In this document: positions 5,148 to 7,125 of the stretch, one piece after another
How the letters are laid out: every line of letters starts with the position of its first letter
Numbering within the stretch: the first letter of the stretch is position 1
Assembly (NCBI GenBank): GCA_025351545.1
Contig: JANXVQ010000290.1
Location: forward strand, 1-7,125
DNA from: Spirosoma sp.
Lineage (GTDB): Bacteria; Bacteroidota; Bacteroidia; Cytophagales; Spirosomataceae
Reading direction: 5' to 3'
DNA length: 7,125 nucleotides
Position numbers and translations under genes: made by a program
The notes under the pieces: generated by a model
Told to the model about the DNA's origin: nothing
The model's database searches: none
What the model saw: the letters and a program-made list of their open reading frames with translations, nothing else

Positions 5148-6164
5148 TTATACCAGCATTACTATTGCTTTTATGACACCATTGGCCGGATTTAACCAGC
5201 TCTCAAATTCGGTTCCTACCTGATCGAACGTAACCCGGTGCGTAATGTACGTTGTTGGGTTTATTACGCCCGCTTTCATACTCGTGATGACGTGTTCAAA
5301 ATCGGCCCGAGTAGCATTGCGGCTACTCATTAAAGTGGCTTCCCGCTTATGAAATTCGGGATGGCTAAAACTGACATCCCCCTTCTGCAAGCCAACCAGT
5401 ATATATCGGCCACCGTGGGCCAGGTATGAAAACGCCGTATTAATGGCGCGCAGACTTCCGGTTGCATCGATTACCACGGTTGGCATATCGCCGTTTGTAA
5501 TGGCTGAAAGCTGTTCTACTACATCCTGCGACTGGGCATTTATGGTATAATTAACGCCTAGTCGGTTTCGGCAAAAGGCCAGCCGACCTTCGTTGATATC
5601 CAGGGCAATGACCGTAGCTCCCGCAATTCGGGCAAACTCCATCGTACCTAAGCCAATGGGTCCGCCACCTACTACCAACACCACTTCACCCGGCTGAATT
5701 TCGGCCCGACGAACGCCATGAGCACCAATGGCCAATGGCTCAATCAATGCCAGTTCATCGTGACTCAGGCCATTGCCATGAACCAGCGAATACGACGGCA
5801 CAGACAGATACTCGACCATGCCTCCATCAATATGAATGCCGCTGACCTGAAGTCGAACGCAACAATTAGGCTTACCCGATCGACAGGCAATACAGTAGCC
5901 ACAGTTGAAATACGGAATAAAGGTAACGGCTTCGCCGGGTGAGAAATCGGGGGCTCCGTCGGCTTCAACCAGATCGCCCGCTAATTCATGGCCCAGAATT
6001 CGGGGGTAACTAAAAAAGGGCTGTGTTCCTTCAAACGCGTGTAAATCTGTACCGCAGATACCGATTCGTTTAATCTTCAAAATAGCGTTTCCAGGGGTCA
6101 GAACTGGTTTTTCGGCTTTCTGATACGTAAACGTTCCCGGTGTGGTACATACTAATGATTCCAT
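5148..6164 (-). CDS. Zinc-dependent alcohol/polyol dehydrogenase (MDR superfamily)
   Basis: The product is a 338-aa, full-length medium-chain dehydrogenase of the zinc-binding type, a cytosolic NAD(P)-dependent enzyme oxidising a hydroxyl group of an alcohol, polyol or sugar acid. Cys37 (GICGTD), His59-Glu60 (GHE) and Glu142 (IEPLAIG) match the catalytic zinc site. Cys88, Cys91, Cys94 and Cys101 or Cys102 match the structural zinc lobe. The Rossmann motif GGGPIG (166-171) followed by Asp189 at the end of the second strand suggests NAD rather than NADP. The family includes sorbitol, threonine and L-galactonate dehydrogenases; I cannot choose among them from sequence alone. It lies 82 bp downstream of a FucP-like symporter on the same strand, so a hexose or deoxyhexose derivative is a reasonable guess. 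A strong hairpin sits just before its ATG. Confidence 0.92.
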   Translation of the reverse strand: MESLVCTTPGTFTYQKAEKPVLTPGNAILKIKRIGICGTDLHAFEGTQPFFSYPRILGHELAGDLVEADGAPDFSPGEAVTFIPYFNCGYCIACRSGKPNCCVRLQVSGIHIDGGMVEYLSVPSYSLVHGNGLSHDELALIEPLAIGAHGVRRAEIQPGEVVLVVGGGPIGLGTMEFARIAGATVIALDINEGRLAFCRNRLGVNYTINAQSQDVVEQLSAITNGDMPTVVIDATGSLRAINTAFSYLAHGGRYILVGLQKGDVSFSHPEFHKREATLMSSRNATRADFEHVITSMKAGVINPTTYITHRVTFDQVGTEFESWLNPANGVIKAIVMLV

Positions 6165-6176
6165 GATGGATTGTTT

Positions 6177-6226
6177 TGCCGTTTAGACCTATAAGGTTTT
6201 TTGAAACCTTATAGGTCTAAACGGCA
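6177..6226. repeat. Perfect 23-bp inverted repeat between symporter and dehydrogenase genes
   Basis: The arms 6177-6199 and 6204-6226 are exact reverse complements around a 4-base loop. The core of each arm is GACCTATAAGGT or its complement. On the transcript it would form a very stable hairpin 20 bp after the symporter stop codon and about 12 bp before the dehydrogenase ATG. No T-run follows within the stem-distal bases on the minus strand, so it could be a REP/MITE-like intergenic repeat, an RNA-stability element, or an attenuating structure between two genes of an operon. Confidence 0.85.
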
Positions 6227-6246
6227 CGCAGAATTAAATTAGATAT

Positions 6247-7125
6247 TTAATGAGCAGCCACCAGTTTTACATTCTTTACCGTGCTGTTTTTCAGCGCAAA
6301 ATAGAAAACGACCAGAAAGCATAATGCCGGAACAATGTAGGCCGTTTGTATGGTCGTTAAATCCGAAATGCGCCCCATAATGACCGGGAAAACCGCTCCG
6401 CCTACAATAGCCATAATTACCAGCGAGGAGCCGATTTTAGTCTTCGACCCTAACCCCCGAATGCTCAGCGCAAAAATTGTCGGGAACATGATAGACATGA
6501 AAAACTCAACGCCGATCAGCGCATAGATCGGGAACATTCCATTGGTCAGGATCGCCACAAACAGCAAAACAACATTGAGGATACTGTAAATAGCCAGCAA
6601 TCGGGGTGGTGATACGAAGCGCATCAGGTACGTGCCGAAAAAGCGGCCAATCATAAAGGCAAGCAAGGAACCGGACAAATATAAAGCCGCCGTTTTCTCG
6701 TCAACACCCGCGACTCGGTCTGAGAAGCGAATGAAAAAACTGCTGATGCACACCTGGGCACCCACGTAGAAAAATTGAGCGACTACACCAAGTATTAGAT
6801 TTTTTTCACCAAGAATTGTTCCTTCTACCCGCTCCGATGGCTCAGCTTCGTCAATAATATCAGGCAACGGCGTTCGCCAGATTAGCAGGGCGACCAGCAG
6901 AACAACAATACCAATGATCAGAAACGGAATTTCGACTGAAGCCGATTCTTTAGCCAGGTAACTATTGAGCTGATCGGCCGACATGGCTTGTTGATCTTGC
7001 TCCGATAATGTTTTGCCCGACAGGATAAACGTTCCGCCCATGAGTGGGGCCAGAAAAGCAGCCAGCCCATTGAACGACTGCGCAAAGTTTAATCGTTGGG
7101 TTGCCGTATCAGAATCGCCCAGAAC
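6247..7125 (-). CDS. FucP/FHS-family sugar:H+ symporter (MFS), 5' end beyond the window
   Basis: The frame stays open to the window edge, giving the C-terminal 292 residues of an MFS sugar permease. The visible start (VLGDSDTATQRLNFAQSFNG) carries the L-N-x-A-Q-S-F-N motif typical of the FucP/GluP (FHS) group, which imports L-fucose, galactose or glucose with protons. An ATG at 7041 exists, but starting there would cut off this motif, so the gene is partial rather than short. At least seven hydrophobic membrane segments follow, including IPFLIIGIVVLLVALLIW, SGSLLAFMIGRFFGTYLM and a late VGGAVFPVIMGRISD, which is typical of the family's C-terminal half. A soluble loop lies between about residues 85 and 105 of the visible part. 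It probably shares a transcript with the dehydrogenase downstream. Confidence 0.92.
   Translation of the reverse strand, partial: VLGDSDTATQRLNFAQSFNGLAAFLAPLMGGTFILSGKTLSEQDQQAMSADQLNSYLAKESASVEIPFLIIGIVVLLVALLIWRTPLPDIIDEAEPSERVEGTILGEKNLILGVVAQFFYVGAQVCISSFFIRFSDRVAGVDEKTAALYLSGSLLAFMIGRFFGTYLMRFVSPPRLLAIYSILNVVLLFVAILTNGMFPIYALIGVEFFMSIMFPTIFALSIRGLGSKTKIGSSLVIMAIVGGAVFPVIMGRISDLTTIQTAYIVPALCFLVVFYFALKNSTVKNVKLVAAH

Overview
The window looks like chromosomal DNA of a Cytophagales-type member of the Bacteroidota, perhaps a Spirosoma relative. The evidence is indirect. Both lipoproteins carry acidic or charged residues after the lipobox Cys, start codons lack Shine-Dalgarno sequences, one possible TTTG/TAnnTTTG-type promoter is visible, and the gene set fits (DUF3494 ice-binding lipoprotein, FucP-type sugar symporter, zinc alcohol dehydrogenase).

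Layout. (1) Positions 1-1061, minus strand: an IS3-family transposase whose frame is broken in several places. The breaks come from seven insertions of one GC-rich 15-16 bp element, consensus CCGGGCCGCCGGWGCG. Deleting 16 bp (15 bp in one copy) at each site restores a normal IS3 transposase, including an exact DD(35)E spacing. (2) 1204-1992, plus strand: an ice-binding-like (DUF3494) lipoprotein gene followed by a perfect bidirectional-type terminator. (3) 2049-2546: no confident gene, but decayed minus-strand coding fragments and one degenerate look-alike of the GC element. (4) 2547-4199, plus strand: a 550-aa orphan protein of unknown family. Its centre has a T-x5-C-x17-H arrangement resembling CheD/CNF1/BLF1-type glutamine deamidases. 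(5) 4200-4716: non-coding, with a hairpin after the orphan gene and a candidate promoter. (6) 4717-5103, plus strand: a small lipoprotein. (7) 6164-5148 and 7125-6247, minus strand: a zinc-dependent alcohol/sugar dehydrogenase downstream of a FucP/FHS-family MFS symporter (5' end cut by the window). A perfect 23-bp-stem hairpin lies between them.

How the parts work together. The symporter and dehydrogenase probably form a sugar uptake and oxidation unit. The ice-binding protein, the orphan protein and the small lipoprotein each look like single-gene units. The most unusual signal is the set of precise, repeated short insertions in the IS3 element. It could reflect a very small mobile or copied GC element, or a process that riddles insertion sequences with such elements.
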